The position numbers and the translations under genes are program-made. The notes under the pieces were generated by a model, which saw nothing but the letters and a program-made list of their open reading frames with translations, was not told where the DNA came from and did not search any database. From Nocardia sp. BMG111209 (GTDB lineage Bacteria; Actinomycetota; Actinomycetes; Mycobacteriales; Mycobacteriaceae), in assembly GCF_000381925.1 (NCBI RefSeq), contig NZ_KB907307.1, positions 2,294,001 to 2,358,000 on the forward strand: a stretch of DNA of 64,000 nucleotides, read 5' to 3'. Positions 15,493 to 26,634 of the stretch are shown piece by piece (position 1 is the first letter of the stretch; each line of letters starts with the position of its first letter).

Positions 15493-16683
15493 TCACTCCT
15501 CCCAGTACTCCTCCAACGTCGCCGACACATGTTCGGCGAAGTCACCCAGCGGGTCGTCGCCGGTGCAGCGCGCGTCCTCGGCGAGTGCGGCCCAGCGGTT
15601 GATCAGCGCCGCCGAGCGCGGGATCGAGAGCCCGTGCTCGCGGGCGGCGGCGATCCGGGCGTGATCGGCGGGCAGGAACCAGTAGGTGGTCAGCCAGACC
15701 CAGATCAGCCGGGCCTCGAGGATCCGCTCGGCCAGCATGTCGTCGTCCATGAGGGCGGGCCAGACGCCGACGACCTCGGAGCGCCACGCCTCGACCATCT
15801 GCCGGCCGCGCTCGCGGGACAGCTCGAAATCGCACAGGCAGCCGGGGAACGAGACCAGCGCGTACGCGATGTCCAGCGTGGCGTCGCGGAAACCGCCCCA
15901 CTCGTAGTCGAGGAATCGCGCGCCCTCGTCGTTGAGGATGACATTGTCCGGGCACAGGTCCGACGGGCTGAACGCCCGGAACCGACCGGCCGAGAAGAGC
16001 CGGTTACCGCGGACGATGCGCTCGGCGATCTCGCCGGGCACCTCGATGCCGAGTTCGCGCTGCAACAGCCGCGGCACCTCGGTGACGGCGGCCTCCGCCT
16101 GCTCGGCGATGCCGTCGAGGCGGTGGACCACGGCGGCGCGGCGTAGCAGCGCGACGAAATCCTCCTCGCGGCCCATCGTCGCCGCGTGCATCCGGCCCAG
16201 CGCCTGCGCGAAAGCCATCAGCGCATTGCGCCGGGTCGGCTCGGAGGCGTTCTGCAGCACCTGGGTCAGCGAGGTGTTCTCGCCGAGGTCGCTGAGGATG
16301 AGCAGGCGGTCGGGCCGGCTGTGCGCCAGCAGGTAGGCGCCGGGGCGGTGTTCACTCGACAGTGCGGTGGTGAACTGGTACGACACCGCCTCGCGGAGGA
16401 ACGCCGAGTCGAGGCTGGCCACTCCGGGGGCGAGACCGCCGATTCGGCGGTCGTCACCGGCCCCGCGGGCCTGCTTCACGATCAGGGTCCGAGGAAGTGA
16501 AAAGGAGTTCTCCGCCACACGCACGCGAAGTACCGTCGTTCTGCCACTGCCACTGAGCTCGATCGGATCACTCAGCTTTACCGGAGCACCCATTCGCTTT
16601 GTGAGCAACTGTTGTGCCGCGGACACGACTTCGGCGGCGCGTTCGGCCAATAGTGCGGTCATCGCGTCCCAAGGTACTCGCAT
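15493..16683 (-). CDS. Aminoglycoside phosphotransferase (APH)-like kinase family protein
   Basis: A 396-residue protein of the APH/choline-kinase-like fold. The catalytic loop reads DLCPDNVILND near residue 243 and the metal-binding aspartate lies in FLDYEWGGFRD near 260, the D-x-x-x-x-N ... D pair typical of the family. The ATP-lysine region is near IVKQARG, about residue 70. The N-terminus was placed at ATG giving MRVPWDAM, with a GAAAG site upstream; an internal ATG seven codons later is also plausible. Such genes are common in this order and rarely give antibiotic resistance; the substrate cannot be inferred. Confidence 0.8.
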   Translation of the reverse strand: MRVPWDAMTALLAERAAEVVSAAQQLLTKRMGAPVKLSDPIELSGSGRTTVLRVRVAENSFSLPRTLIVKQARGAGDDRRIGGLAPGVASLDSAFLREAVSYQFTTALSSEHRPGAYLLAHSRPDRLLILSDLGENTSLTQVLQNASEPTRRNALMAFAQALGRMHAATMGREEDFVALLRRAAVVHRLDGIAEQAEAAVTEVPRLLQRELGIEVPGEIAERIVRGNRLFSAGRFRAFSPSDLCPDNVILNDEGARFLDYEWGGFRDATLDIAYALVSFPGCLCDFELSRERGRQMVEAWRSEVVGVWPALMDDDMLAERILEARLIWVWLTTYWFLPADHARIAAAREHGLSIPRSAALINRWAALAEDARCTGDDPLGDFAEHVSATLEEYWEE

Positions 16684-16901
16684 CGGGTCACTTTCAGCGA
16701 GCGGTTACGCAACCTTTCGCGCGTCGCCCGGCGTGTCATTGTCACCGTCAGGCTACCGCCACGGCACGCTGAACGCAGCGGCTCCCGGGGTACGTCGACA
16801 CCCGCGCGGCGTGCTTGACACAATCGGAGGGGTCCGGTTGTGTCGTCCCGCAACTGCTGTGCGCCACACCATAACCCGGGTGATTCGAAAGGCTCGCGAC
16901 G

Positions 16902-18164
16902 ATGACCGACAGCCCGCACTCCGCGTCCGGCGAACTGCCCGCGGACGGTGGTGAGCACAGACACCCCGCACCGGCGGAAGGGCATCAGCAAACCGGTCCG
17001 TATGCCAGCGCCCGGCCGAGGCCCGATTTGCCTGGTTCGGTCGAACATTCCCAGCTCAGCGGTGCCGGGGCGGGGCAGTACGGCACCCTCCCCCCGGCCG
17101 GTGGCGCACCCGTTCCCGCGTCCGCGGCCGGCGGTGGCGCGCCGATTCCGCCCGGTGGCCGGGTGCCCGCGGGGCCGGGCGGCGGAGCTCCGATCCCGGG
17201 TGCGGGCCCCGGTGGCGGGGCCTCGATCCCCTCCGGCGCGCCGGGCGGCGGCGCGCCGATCCACGGGGCCGGTCAACCGGTGTACGGACCGCCCGGTTCT
17301 GGTCCGGAGCAGGCCGGATACCCGGCCGGGCAGTATCCGCCCCCGGGTTCCTACCCGCCCCCCGGCGCGTACCCCACGGAGCCCTATCCGGCCGGCGACT
17401 ACCCACCGGGGTCGTATCCCCCTGCGGGCGAGTACCGGCCGGGTGAGTACCCGCCCGGCGGCTACCCGCCGGGTGACTATCCGCCGGGCGGCTGGGCGGC
17501 GGCCGGCGCGGGCGCCACGGCGCCGATGTACGGACGGCCCGCGTACGGGAACGAGTACGGCGCCGGGCGAGCGCTCGGCTACGGCTGGGAGCGCTTCCGC
17601 GCCAACCCGATTCCGTGGGTGGCCGTGACGCTGGTCGGTTTCCTGGCCTATCTGGCGGTGACCCTGGTGATCCGGGTCGGCAACGTACAGTCGCTGCCCG
17701 CGCTGCTGCTGCTGTTCCTGATCGCCGCCGTGGTGGTATGGCTGTTGCAGGCGGCCATGATTCGGGGCGCACTGCACGAAACCGACGGCGCGCCACCGGA
17801 TTTCCAGTCCTTCTTCGGATTCGTCAACGCGGGCAACGTATTGCTGACGGCGCTGCTGGTCTTCGTGCTGGCGACGATCGCGGCGGCACTGTGCCTCCTG
17901 CCCGCGCTGATCGTCGGCTTCCTGTGCATGTTCTCGCTGCACTTCGTGATCGATCAGGACCTCGGCCCGTTCGACGCGATCAAGGCCAGCGCCCGGCTGG
18001 TGATCGCCCACGTCGGATCGCTGATCCTGCTGGCGCTCGCGGTGGCGCTGCTGACCTTCCTCGCCTGCCTGCTCTGCGGTGTCGGTCTGCTGGTCGTCGG
18101 CCCGATCACCGCCATCGGGGTCACCTACTCCTACCGGGTGCTCAGCGGCGGTCCGGTCGCGTAG
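16902..18164 (+). CDS. Proline/glycine-rich multi-pass membrane protein (Rv2560-like)
   Basis: A 420-residue protein in two parts. Residues 1 to about 205 are Pro/Gly/Tyr-rich with PPGxYPPG-type repeats, predicted disordered and cytoplasmic. From about 225 on there are four or five hydrophobic segments, and the motif YGWERFRANPIPW just before the first helix is characteristic of this membrane family. M. tuberculosis Rv2560, annotated as a proline- and glycine-rich transmembrane protein next to rarA, matches in composition, topology and position. Function unknown; a link with cell-envelope processes is only a guess. Confidence 0.78.
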   Translation: MTDSPHSASGELPADGGEHRHPAPAEGHQQTGPYASARPRPDLPGSVEHSQLSGAGAGQYGTLPPAGGAPVPASAAGGGAPIPPGGRVPAGPGGGAPIPGAGPGGGASIPSGAPGGGAPIHGAGQPVYGPPGSGPEQAGYPAGQYPPPGSYPPPGAYPTEPYPAGDYPPGSYPPAGEYRPGEYPPGGYPPGDYPPGGWAAAGAGATAPMYGRPAYGNEYGAGRALGYGWERFRANPIPWVAVTLVGFLAYLAVTLVIRVGNVQSLPALLLLFLIAAVVVWLLQAAMIRGALHETDGAPPDFQSFFGFVNAGNVLLTALLVFVLATIAAALCLLPALIVGFLCMFSLHFVIDQDLGPFDAIKASARLVIAHVGSLILLALAVALLTFLACLLCGVGLLVVGPITAIGVTYSYRVLSGGPVA

Positions 18165-18169
18165 CGCGA

Positions 18170-18203
18170 ACCGCCCGGATGCCGAGTGCGGCATCCGGGC
18201 GGT
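18170..18203. terminator. Bidirectional hairpin between the Rv2560-like gene and aspS
   Basis: ACCGCCCGGATGCCG pairs with CGGCATCCGGGCGGT around the loop AGTG, giving a perfect 15-bp stem directly after the stop of the membrane-protein gene and just before the end of convergent aspS. It can serve both transcripts. Confidence 0.85.
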
Positions 18204-18218
18204 CACGAGGGGCGAGCG

Positions 18219-20048
18219 TTACTCGGCGGCGTCCTTCGATTCGGTTGCCTTGCCGCCCTTGTCGTCCTTGCGCAGCGGTTTGCCGTCCGGGCCGAGCACG
18301 ACGTCCAGCCCGGCCTCCTTGCGCTGCTGCGCGGTGATCGGAGTGGGCGCGTCGGTCAGCGGGTCGACGCCGCCGCCGGACTTCGGGAACGCGATCACCT
18401 CGCGGATCGAGTCCACCCCGGCCAGCAGGGCGACGATGCGGTCCCAGCCGAAGGCGATACCGCCCATCGGCGGCGCGCCGTAGGAGAACGCGTCGAGCAG
18501 GAAGCCGAACTTGTCCTGCGCCTCGTCGTGGCCGATACCCATCACCGTGAAGACGCGTTCCTGCACGTCGCGGCGGTGGATACGGATGGAACCACCGCCG
18601 ATCTCGTTACCGTTGCAGACGATGTCGTAGGCGTAGGCGAGCGCCGAACCCGGATCGGTGTCGAAGGTGTCCAGCGACTCCGGCCGCGGCGAGGTGAACG
18701 CGTGGTGCACCGCGGTCCAGGCCGAATGACCGAGGGCCACATCGCCACTCGCGGTCGCGTCGGCGGCCGGCTCGAACATCGGGGCGTCCACGATCCATAC
18801 GAAGGCCCAGGCGTTCTCGTCGATCAGGCCGCAGCGGCGGGCGATCTCGCCACGCGCGGCGCCCAGCAGCGCGCGGCCGGTCTTCGCGTCGCCGGCGGCG
18901 AAGAAGACGCAGTCGCCCGGCTCGGCGCCGACGTACTTCGCCAGCCCCTCCCGCTCGGCGTCGCTGAGGTTCTTCGCGACCGGGCCGCCGAGCGTGCCGT
19001 CCTCCTGGATGAGGATGTACGCCAGGCCCTTCGCGCCGCGCTGCTTGGCCCACTCCTGCCACGCGTCGAGCTGCCGCCGCGGCTGGCTCGCGCCGCCCGG
19101 CATCACGACCGCGCCGACGTACGGCGACTGGAACACCCGGAACGGCGTGTCCACGAAGTACTCCGCCATCTCGGTGATCTCGATACCGAACCGCAGGTCC
19201 GGCTTGTCCGAACCGTAGCGGCGCATCGCCTCCGCATAGGTCATGTGCGGGATCGGCGCCGGGAGCTCGTACCCGACCAGCTTCCACAGCCCGGCGAGGA
19301 TGTCCTCGGCGAGCAGGATCACGTCCTCCTGCTCGACGAAGCTCATCTCGATGTCCAGCTGGGTGAACTCGGGCTGGCGGTCGGCGCGGAAGTCCTCGTC
19401 GCGGTAGCAGCGGGCGATCTGGTAGTACCGCTCGACGCCGCCGACCATGAGCAGCTGCTTGAACAGCTGCGGCGACTGCGGCAGCGCGTAGAAGTTGCCG
19501 GGCTGCAGGCGGGCGGGCACCAGGAAGTCGCGGGCGCCCTCGGGCGTGGACCTGGTCATGGTCGGCGTCTCGACCTCGACGAACGCGTGCCGGGCCAGCA
19601 CCTCGCGGGCGGCGGCGTTGACCTTGGACCGCAGCCGGATGGCGTGCGCCGGGCCCTCCCGGCGCAGGTCCAGGTAGCGGTACTTGAGGCGGGCCTCCTC
19701 GCCGGGCTGCTCGTCGAGCTGGAACGGCAGCGGGGCGCTCTCGTTGAGCACCTCCAGTTCGGCGACGTTCACCTCGATCGCGCCGGTCGGCAGGTTCGGG
19801 TTCTCGCTGCCCTCCGGCCGGGCCTCGACGACGCCGGTGACCTTCACGCAGTACTCGACGCGCAGCCGGTGCGCCTGCTCGGCGGGTACGCCCTCCCGGA
19901 ACACCGCCTGCGAGACCCCCGACGCATCGCGCAGATCGATGAAGATCACGCCACCGTGGTCTCGCCGCCGGGCCACCCAACCGGTGAGGGTGACGGTCGA
20001 ACCGGCGTGCTCGCTGCGAAGCGAGCCGGCCAAGTGGGTGCGCAGCAC
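18219..20048 (-). CDS. aspS: Aspartyl-tRNA synthetase AspS
   Basis: Class II synthetase charging tRNA-Asp (in many actinobacteria also tRNA-Asn). 609 residues. The OB-fold anticodon domain begins [23 protein letters not shown]; motif 2 is [18 protein letters not shown] near residue 220; motif 3 is [14 protein letters not shown] near 550; the bacterial GAD insert lies between. An earlier ATG in frame would add 23 residues, but the GTG giving [11 protein letters not shown] matches the family N-terminus and has an AAAGGA site 7 bases upstream, so it is preferred. The last 30 residues are Lys/Asp-rich. Confidence 0.96.
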   Translation of the reverse strand: MLRTHLAGSLRSEHAGSTVTLTGWVARRRDHGGVIFIDLRDASGVSQAVFREGVPAEQAHRLRVEYCVKVTGVVEARPEGSENPNLPTGAIEVNVAELEVLNESAPLPFQLDEQPGEEARLKYRYLDLRREGPAHAIRLRSKVNAAAREVLARHAFVEVETPTMTRSTPEGARDFLVPARLQPGNFYALPQSPQLFKQLLMVGGVERYYQIARCYRDEDFRADRQPEFTQLDIEMSFVEQEDVILLAEDILAGLWKLVGYELPAPIPHMTYAEAMRRYGSDKPDLRFGIEITEMAEYFVDTPFRVFQSPYVGAVVMPGGASQPRRQLDAWQEWAKQRGAKGLAYILIQEDGTLGGPVAKNLSDAEREGLAKYVGAEPGDCVFFAAGDAKTGRALLGAARGEIARRCGLIDENAWAFVWIVDAPMFEPAADATASGDVALGHSAWTAVHHAFTSPRPESLDTFDTDPGSALAYAYDIVCNGNEIGGGSIRIHRRDVQERVFTVMGIGHDEAQDKFGFLLDAFSYGAPPMGGIAFGWDRIVALLAGVDSIREVIAFPKSGGGVDPLTDAPTPITAQQRKEAGLDVVLGPDGKPLRKDDKGGKATESKDAAE

Positions 20049-20236
20049 GGGATTCCTTTCGACGGCTCGGTCGCGCCGGCGGACGGCGGCCGGCGCGTCT
20101 TCATCGTAGAGAGACACGTCCGGGGGATGGAAACCGATATCCGTCTCGCCGTGCCAAGCTGTACGGGGGCGGGGCCGGAGGCAGCGGCTCCGCCGGTACC
20201 TGATGGGCGACCGCCGGCCGTGGCGAGAGGGTAGCG

Positions 20237-21157
20237 ATGTCCTTCAACGAGGGAATGCAGATCGATCCGGACCGGGTCGGGCGCGGCGGTCCGGGCACCG
20301 GCGGCATGATCGCCCTGGGCGGTGGCGCCGGTGGCCTGATCCTGCTGGTCCTGGCGCTGTTGTTCGGTGGCGACCCCGGCTCGCTGCTGGGTCAGTTCAC
20401 CGGCGCGCAGAACAAACCGCCCGCCGCGATGAACAATATGCCGTCACACTGCAAGACCGGCGCGGACGCCAACAAGTACGTCGACTGCCGGGTGGCGCTC
20501 ACCGCGCAGAGCCTGGACGCGGTGTGGGCCACCGAACTGCCGAAGCAGACCGGCCGCAACTACGTGAAGCCGGCCGTCACGCTGTTCACCGGCTCGGTCG
20601 GTACCGGATGCGGTAACGCGTCGAGCGCGGTCGGGCCGTTCTACTGCCCGCCCGACCGCACCGCGTACTTCGACACCAGCTTCTTCCAGGAACTGGTCAG
20701 CAAGTTCGGCGCCAGCGGCGGACCGCTGGCCCAGGAGTACGTGGTGGCCCACGAGGTCGGGCACCACATCCAGAACCTGCTGGGCGACTCCGGCCGCTCG
20801 CAGCGCGATCCGCGTGGGCCGCAATCGGGTTCGGTCCGCACCGAACTGCAGGCCGACTGCTACGCGGGCCTGTGGGCCTCCTACGCCGACAAGCTGAACG
20901 CCCCGGGCAGCAACCAGCCGTTCCTGAAGCCGTTGACGGACAAGGACATCCAGGACGCGCTGTCCGCGGCCGCGGCCGTCGGCGACGACCGCATCCAGAA
21001 GGCCGCGACCGGCCGGGTCAATCCGGAATCCTGGACGCACGGTGCGGCCAATCAGCGCCAGGCCTGGTTCCTGACCGGCTATCAGACCGGTCAGGTACGC
21101 GCCTGCGACACCTTCTCCGCCGCCGATCTGAACAACCCGCCCGCGGTGCGCAACTGA
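20237..21157 (+). CDS. Membrane-anchored neutral zinc metallopeptidase (YpfJ family, Rv2575-like)
   Basis: A 306-residue protein of the putative neutral zinc metallopeptidase family. One membrane helix at about residues 30-48 follows a Gly-rich cytoplasmic stretch; the remainder is predicted extracytoplasmic. The zinc site HEVGHH starts at H172 and the downstream glutamate ligand is probably in [14 protein letters not shown] near 200. Four cysteines (near 75, 84, 129, 137) could form two disulphides. M. tuberculosis Rv2575, in the same region near aspS, is the likely counterpart. Natural substrate unknown. Confidence 0.88.
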   Translation: MSFNEGMQIDPDRVGRGGPGTGGMIALGGGAGGLILLVLALLFGGDPGSLLGQFTGAQNKPPAAMNNMPSHCKTGADANKYVDCRVALTAQSLDAVWATELPKQTGRNYVKPAVTLFTGSVGTGCGNASSAVGPFYCPPDRTAYFDTSFFQELVSKFGASGGPLAQEYVVAHEVGHHIQNLLGDSGRSQRDPRGPQSGSVRTELQADCYAGLWASYADKLNAPGSNQPFLKPLTDKDIQDALSAAAAVGDDRIQKAATGRVNPESWTHGAANQRQAWFLTGYQTGQVRACDTFSAADLNNPPAVRN

Positions 21158-21162
21158 CCGAT

Positions 21163-21203
21163 CCGCCGCGGCCGACGCCGTCCCGAACGGCCGGCCGCGG
21201 CGG
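21163..21203. terminator. Hairpin between metallopeptidase gene and korB
   Basis: CCGCCGCGGCC (21163-21173) pairs perfectly with GGCCGCGGCGG (21193-21203) across a 19-base loop, located in the 52 bases between two convergent genes. Confidence 0.7.
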
Positions 21204-21209
21204 TTCGGC

Positions 21210-22288
<1,079 letters not shown>

Positions 22289-22289
<1 letters not shown>

Positions 22290-24253
22290 CAGTTTCCCCC
22301 TGTCTGCGACACGGTGGTGCGATACGTCGCCCGCGCACGCGCGGCGAACGCCTTGTCCTGTTCCAGTTCCGCGATGGAGCCGTCGAGCGCGGCATCGATG
22401 ACGCCGACGAGTTCCTGCGCCGAGAAGGCGGTGCCCGCGATCTTCGTCCAGGGTCGCACATCGACCAGGTAGCGGGCCCGCAGCAGCATCGACAGCTGGC
22501 CGTTGTTCATCTCCGGCGCGACCACGACGCGATACCGCCGCAGCACGTCACCGGTGTTGGCGGGCAACGGATTCAGATGCCGCAGATGCGCCTGCGCGAC
22601 CGGGACGCCGCGGCGGCGGGCCCGGCGGCAGGCCTCACCGATGGGCCCGTAGGAACTACCCCAGCCGATGATCAGCAGTTCCGCCGCGCCGGAGGGATCG
22701 TCGACCTCGAGGTCGGGCACGGTGATGCCGTCGATCTTGGCCTGCCGCAACCGGACCATGAGCTCGTGATTGGCCGGATCGTAGGAGATGTTGCCGCTGC
22801 CGTCGGCCTTCTCCAGCCCGCCGATGCGGTGCGCCAGGCCCTTGGTGCCGGGCACCGCCAGCGGCCGGGCCAGCGTCTCGGGATCGCGGGCGTAGGGCCG
22901 GAATTCGGTGGCCTCCTCCGGTTCGGGCTCGAACCCCGGCTCGATCCGCGGCAGGTCGGCGACGACCGGAATCGACCACGGCTCCGAACCGTTCGCGATC
23001 GCGCCGTCGGACAGCAGCAGTACCGGGGTGCGGTAGGTCAGCGCGATCCGGGCCGCCTCGACCGCGGCCGCGAAACAGTCCGCGGGCGAGCGCGGCGCCA
23101 CGACGGCCACCGGCGACTCACCGTTGCGGCCGTACAGCGCCTGCAGCAGGTCGGCCTGTTCGGTCTTGGTCGGCAGACCCGTCGACGGACCGCCACGCTG
23201 CACATCGACCACGATCAACGGCAGTTCGGTCATCACCGCCAGACCGATCGTCTCGCTCTTCAACGCCAGGCCCGGCCCGGACGTACTCGTCACCCCGAGC
23301 GCCCCGCCCACCGACGCGCCCAGGGCCGCACCGATACCGGCGATCTCGTCCTCCGCCTGGAAGGTGGTGACGCCGAAGTTCTTGTGCTTGCTCAGCTCGT
23401 GCAGGATGTCCGAGGCCGGCGTGATCGGATACGTCCCCAGGAACACCGGCAGGCCGGACAGCTGCCCCGCCGCGACCAGGCCGTAGGCCAGCGCGGTATT
23501 GCCGGTGATCTGCCGGTAGGTGCCCGGCGGCAGTGCGGCGGGTGCGATCTCGTAGGTGGTGGCGAAGGCCTCGGTGGTCTCGCCGTAGTTCCAGCCGGCC
23601 CGGAACGCCAGGATGTTGGCCTCCGCGATGCCCGGTGTGGCGGCGAACTTCTCGCGCATGAACTGCTCGGTGCCGCCGATCGGCCGGCCGTACATCCAGG
23701 ACAGCAGTCCGAGCGCGAACATGTTCTTGGCGCGCTGGCCGTCCTTCTTGCCGACCCCGGTCGATTCGGTCGCGCCCAGCGTCAGCGAGGTCATCGGCAC
23801 CTGGTGCACGACGAAATCCGCCAGCGTGCCGTCGGCCAGCGGATCGGCGGCGTATCCGACCTTGGCCAGCGTGCGCTTGGTGAACTCGTCGGTGTTGACG
23901 ATGATCGTCGCGCCGCGGGCCAGATCCTCCATATTGGCCTTCAGCGCAGCGGGATTCATCGCGACCAGCACGTCCGGCTGGTCGCCCGCGGTGAGGATGT
24001 CGTAGTCCGCGATCTGGATCTGGAAGGACGAGACGCCCGGCAATGTGCCCTGTGGCGCGCGGATCTCGGCGGGGAAGTTGGGCTGGGTCGCGAGATCGTT
24101 GCCGAAGGCGGCGGCCTCGTGCGTGAACCGATCACCGGTCAGCTGCATACCGTCGCCGGAATCGCCGGCGAACCGGATGACGACCTTCTCCAGCTTCTCT
24201 ATGCTGTTGTGCCCGGTGTTCTCCGAACCGGTGTGCTCCGTGCCGGTGCCCAT
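22289..24253 (-). CDS. korA: 2-oxoacid:ferredoxin oxidoreductase alpha subunit (KorA, gamma-alpha fusion)
   Basis: 654 residues combining the gamma domain (FAGDSGDGMQLTGDRF near residue 28) with the pyrimidine-binding alpha domain (YPITPASDILHEL near 275; TSGPGLALKSE near 325) and a C-terminal domain with GWGSSYGPIGEA near 555. Together with KorB it oxidises a 2-oxoacid, most likely 2-oxoglutarate, to the acyl-CoA while reducing ferredoxin. The first 22 residues (TGTEHTGSENTGHNS) are low complexity. It is the first gene of the pair; nothing in the 110 upstream bases marks its regulation clearly. Confidence 0.95.
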
Positions 24254-24363
24254 GCGCCTGCATCACTTCCTCTGAGTCGGCCGCTCGCCTGGTCTGCGAT
24301 ACCACACGCCAAGTTACTCCGCCCGCACCGGGACACACCCGGGTTGCCACGCTGCGACGCGAT

Positions 24364-25383
24364 TCACACTGTGAATAACGACAATTGCGATTCGCGCTGA
24401 GCCACCGGCACCTGCGGTGATTCGGATTCCACTGGGCGCGTGGGCCGTAGCGCGTGCCGGTCCAGCAGCGGATCGAGCCTGCCCCGCAGCCACTCGGCGT
24501 ACTCCGGTGTGACGTATGCCCCACGACCGTACAGCTGCCGATAACGCCGCAGCAGCGCCGGATGGTGTGAGGCGAGCCACTCCAGGAACCAGCCGCGCGT
24601 GCTGCCGCGCAGATGCATCGGGATGGCGACGGCACTCGCCGCGCCCGCCGCCGCGATCGACCCGAACAGCTCCTCCAGATGAGCGCTGCCGTCGGTCAGG
24701 TACGGAACGATCGGGGCCGCCATCACATTCACGGCGAATCCGGCGTCGGCGAGGGCCCGCACCAGATCCAGCCGGGCCTGCGGGCTCGGCGTGCCCGCCT
24801 CGAGGCCGCCGTGCAGATCCGGGTCGAGGATCGCGATCGAGACCGCCAGGCGCACCGGCACCTGACCGGCGGCCGCGCGCAACAGCGGCAGATCGCGGCG
24901 CAGCAGCGTGCCCTTGGTCAGGATGGAGAACGGCGTGCCGGAATCGGCCAGCGCCCGGATGATGCCGGGCATCAGCCGATATCGGCCCTCCGCACGCTGA
25001 TACGGATCGGTGTTCGTGCCCAGCGCCACAGGTTCGCGATGCCAGGACCGCCGGGCCAGTTCGCGCCGCAGTACCGCACCGACATTGGTCTTCACCACGA
25101 TCTGGGAATCGAAATCGCGGCCGGCGTCCAGATCCAGATATTCGTGGGTGCTGCGGGCGAAACAGTATGTGCAGGCGTGCGAGCAGCCGCGCATGGTGTT
25201 GACGGTCCAGTTGAACGGCACCCCCGAACCGGCCGGCACCTTGTTCAGCGCGCTCTTGCACAGCACCTCGTGGAAGGTGATGCCCTCGAATTCCGGTGTG
25301 CGCACGGTGCGCACGAACCCGGCCCGTTCCAGGCCGGGCAGGGCGCCGTCGTCGGCGTTCAGGGTCTGCCGCTGCCACCGCAC
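24364..25383 (-). CDS. Rv2578c-like radical SAM protein (SPL-type), LexA-controlled
   Basis: A 339-residue radical S-adenosylmethionine enzyme with the cluster motif CSHACTYC (CxxxCxxC) near residue 67, followed by FARSTHEYLDLD. The pattern matches M. tuberculosis Rv2578c over its length as I remember it, including KSALNKVP, LGTNTDPYQRAEGRY and HLRGSTRGWF. The reaction is unknown; proposed relation to spore photoproduct lyase suggests nucleic acid repair. GTG at 25383 gives VRW, matching the Rv2578c start MRW; a GTG two codons upstream lies directly after the -10 element. The transcript is probably leaderless. The SOS-type operator in its promoter supports a DNA-damage role. Confidence 0.9.
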   Translation of the reverse strand: MRWQRQTLNADDGALPGLERAGFVRTVRTPEFEGITFHEVLCKSALNKVPAGSGVPFNWTVNTMRGCSHACTYCFARSTHEYLDLDAGRDFDSQIVVKTNVGAVLRRELARRSWHREPVALGTNTDPYQRAEGRYRLMPGIIRALADSGTPFSILTKGTLLRRDLPLLRAAAGQVPVRLAVSIAILDPDLHGGLEAGTPSPQARLDLVRALADAGFAVNVMAAPIVPYLTDGSAHLEELFGSIAAAGAASAVAIPMHLRGSTRGWFLEWLASHHPALLRRYRQLYGRGAYVTPEYAEWLRGRLDPLLDRHALRPTRPVESESPQVPVAQRESQLSLFTV

Positions 25384-25389
25384 CCCCAC

Positions 25390-25418
25390 ATTCGAACAGG
25401 CGTTCTAAAACCTGTCAA
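25390..25418 (-). promoter_or_regulatory. SOS-type promoter with LexA box
   Basis: On the minus strand: perfect -35 TTGACA (25418-25413), a 17-base spacer and -10 TCGAAT (25395-25390). The plus-strand reading TCGAACAGGCGTTCTA at 25392-25407 matches the mycobacterial/actinobacterial SOS box TCGAAC-N4-GTTCGA at 11 of 12 defined positions and lies between -35 and -10. Transcription would start at or beside the GTG at 25383, giving a leaderless mRNA. Confidence 0.8.
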
Positions 25419-26404
25419 GCATTCGCACCCGCGAGGTCCGGGAGATCACCGTTGTAGAAGGCGATCAGATCGCGCACGGTGTCGGCGGTCGGCCGGGGCC
25501 GGTAGCCCAGTTCCGCACGAGCCTTGGCGCCGTCGACCACGGGGGCGGCCAGCAGCGCGCCCATCGCCGCCCGCGACACCCGATCGCTGCCGAACAGCTT
25601 GCCGATCGGCTCCAGCACCGGGATCGCCGCCGAGATCACCTTCGGCGGGATGGCGAACGCCGGGCCGCGCTTGCCGTTACCCGCGGCCGCCAGCCGGGTC
25701 AGCTCCAGCATCGAGACCATCTCGCCGGCCAGCAGGTAGTTCTCGCCGGTGCGGCCGTGTTCGGCGGCCAGCAGCAGACCGGCGGCCACGTCCCGCACGT
25801 CGACCAGGTCGAATCCGCCGCCGATCATGACCGGGGTCAGGCCGCGGGCCGCGTCGCGCAGCGTGGTGTTGATCCGCGAACCGGTGTGGTCGATCGGCCC
25901 GTACACGCCGGTCGGATTGCAGATCACCGCGTCGAGCCCGGCGTCGATCACCGTGCGCAGTTCGACCTCGCCCCGCCATTTCGAGCGGTCGTAGACCGGC
26001 AGGTTCGCGCCGATCGACCGCGACGACTGCTCATCGATCCGGCCGCCGCAGCTGTACTGGTCGAACGAGTGGATCGAGCTGGTGTGCACGAAGCGGCGCA
26101 CGCCGACCTCGCGCGCGGCCTCCGCGACCACCCGCACACCCTCGGTGTTCACCCGCCAGGCAAGATCGTGCCGATGGGCCAGGGTGATCACGGCGACCAG
26201 GTGATACACCACCTCGGCGCCCGCCAGCGCCGCGCGCATCGAGATCGGATCCAGCACGTCACCGGAGACCCATTCGATATTCGGATCCACGGCGCCGGTG
26301 GGCCGAACCCGGTCGATGGCGGTCACCTCGTGACCGCGCTCCACCAACTGGTGGAGCAGGTTCGTGCCTAGGAACCCGGCTGCGCCGGTGACTGCGACCT
26401 TCAT
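25415..26404 (-). CDS. NAD(P)-dependent epimerase/dehydratase family protein (extended SDR), probable KstR target
   Basis: A 329-residue extended short-chain dehydrogenase/reductase. The Rossmann loop is VTGAAGFLGTNLL at about residues 5-17, the active-site Tyr and Lys are in YDRSKWRGE near 140, and HTSSIHSF supplies the serine region near 108. Relatives include sugar epimerases and 3-beta-hydroxysteroid dehydrogenases. ATG giving MKVAVTG is preferred over a GTG two codons upstream. Two KstR-like boxes overlap its promoter, which makes a role in sterol or side-chain metabolism a reasonable inference, though the substrate cannot be read from sequence. Confidence 0.85.
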   Translation of the reverse strand: MKVAVTGAAGFLGTNLLHQLVERGHEVTAIDRVRPTGAVDPNIEWVSGDVLDPISMRAALAGAEVVYHLVAVITLAHRHDLAWRVNTEGVRVVAEAAREVGVRRFVHTSSIHSFDQYSCGGRIDEQSSRSIGANLPVYDRSKWRGEVELRTVIDAGLDAVICNPTGVYGPIDHTGSRINTTLRDAARGLTPVMIGGGFDLVDVRDVAAGLLLAAEHGRTGENYLLAGEMVSMLELTRLAAAGNGKRGPAFAIPPKVISAAIPVLEPIGKLFGSDRVSRAAMGALLAAPVVDGAKARAELGYRPRPTADTVRDLIAFYNGDLPDLAGANA

Positions 26405-26413
26405 GAACACGAG

Positions 26414-26448
26414 AATATAGAACTCGTTCTAATTTGCAACAAGTTCTA
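26414..26448 (-). promoter_or_regulatory. Two tandem KstR-like operators overlapping a promoter
   Basis: TAGAACTCGTTCTA at 26418-26431 and TGCAACAAGTTCTA at 26435-26448 both fit TnnAACnnGTTnnA, the reported KstR palindrome of sterol-catabolising actinobacteria, exactly. They are 17 bases apart. On the minus strand a -10 like TATATT (26419-26414) overlaps the first box and a weak -35 like TTGTTG (26442-26437) overlaps the second, so binding would block polymerase. The SDR start codon lies 9 bases beyond the -10. Confidence 0.75.
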
Positions 26449-26634
26449 ATTTTGCTCTCAGGCGCGCGATTCGGGGGTCGAAACCTGTCGGGCCCGTCGG
26501 TTATATTGAGGCCCAGTCACACCCGAGTACCCCGAGCGCCACGGCCCGGTCCGGGTTTGCTCGAGGTTATCGTTCGCGAATCCCGGCGGCCGGGCGGACA
26601 ATGTCAGGACCGAGCACAGATGGGGGGCACACCG

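Noticed and set aside
24362..24376. Perfect palindrome ATTCACA-C-TGTGAAT, CRP/GlxR-like at first sight
   Set aside because: The half sites are in the wrong order and spacing for TGTGA-N6-TCACA, and it overlaps the stop codon of the radical SAM gene, far from the korA start; no clear role.
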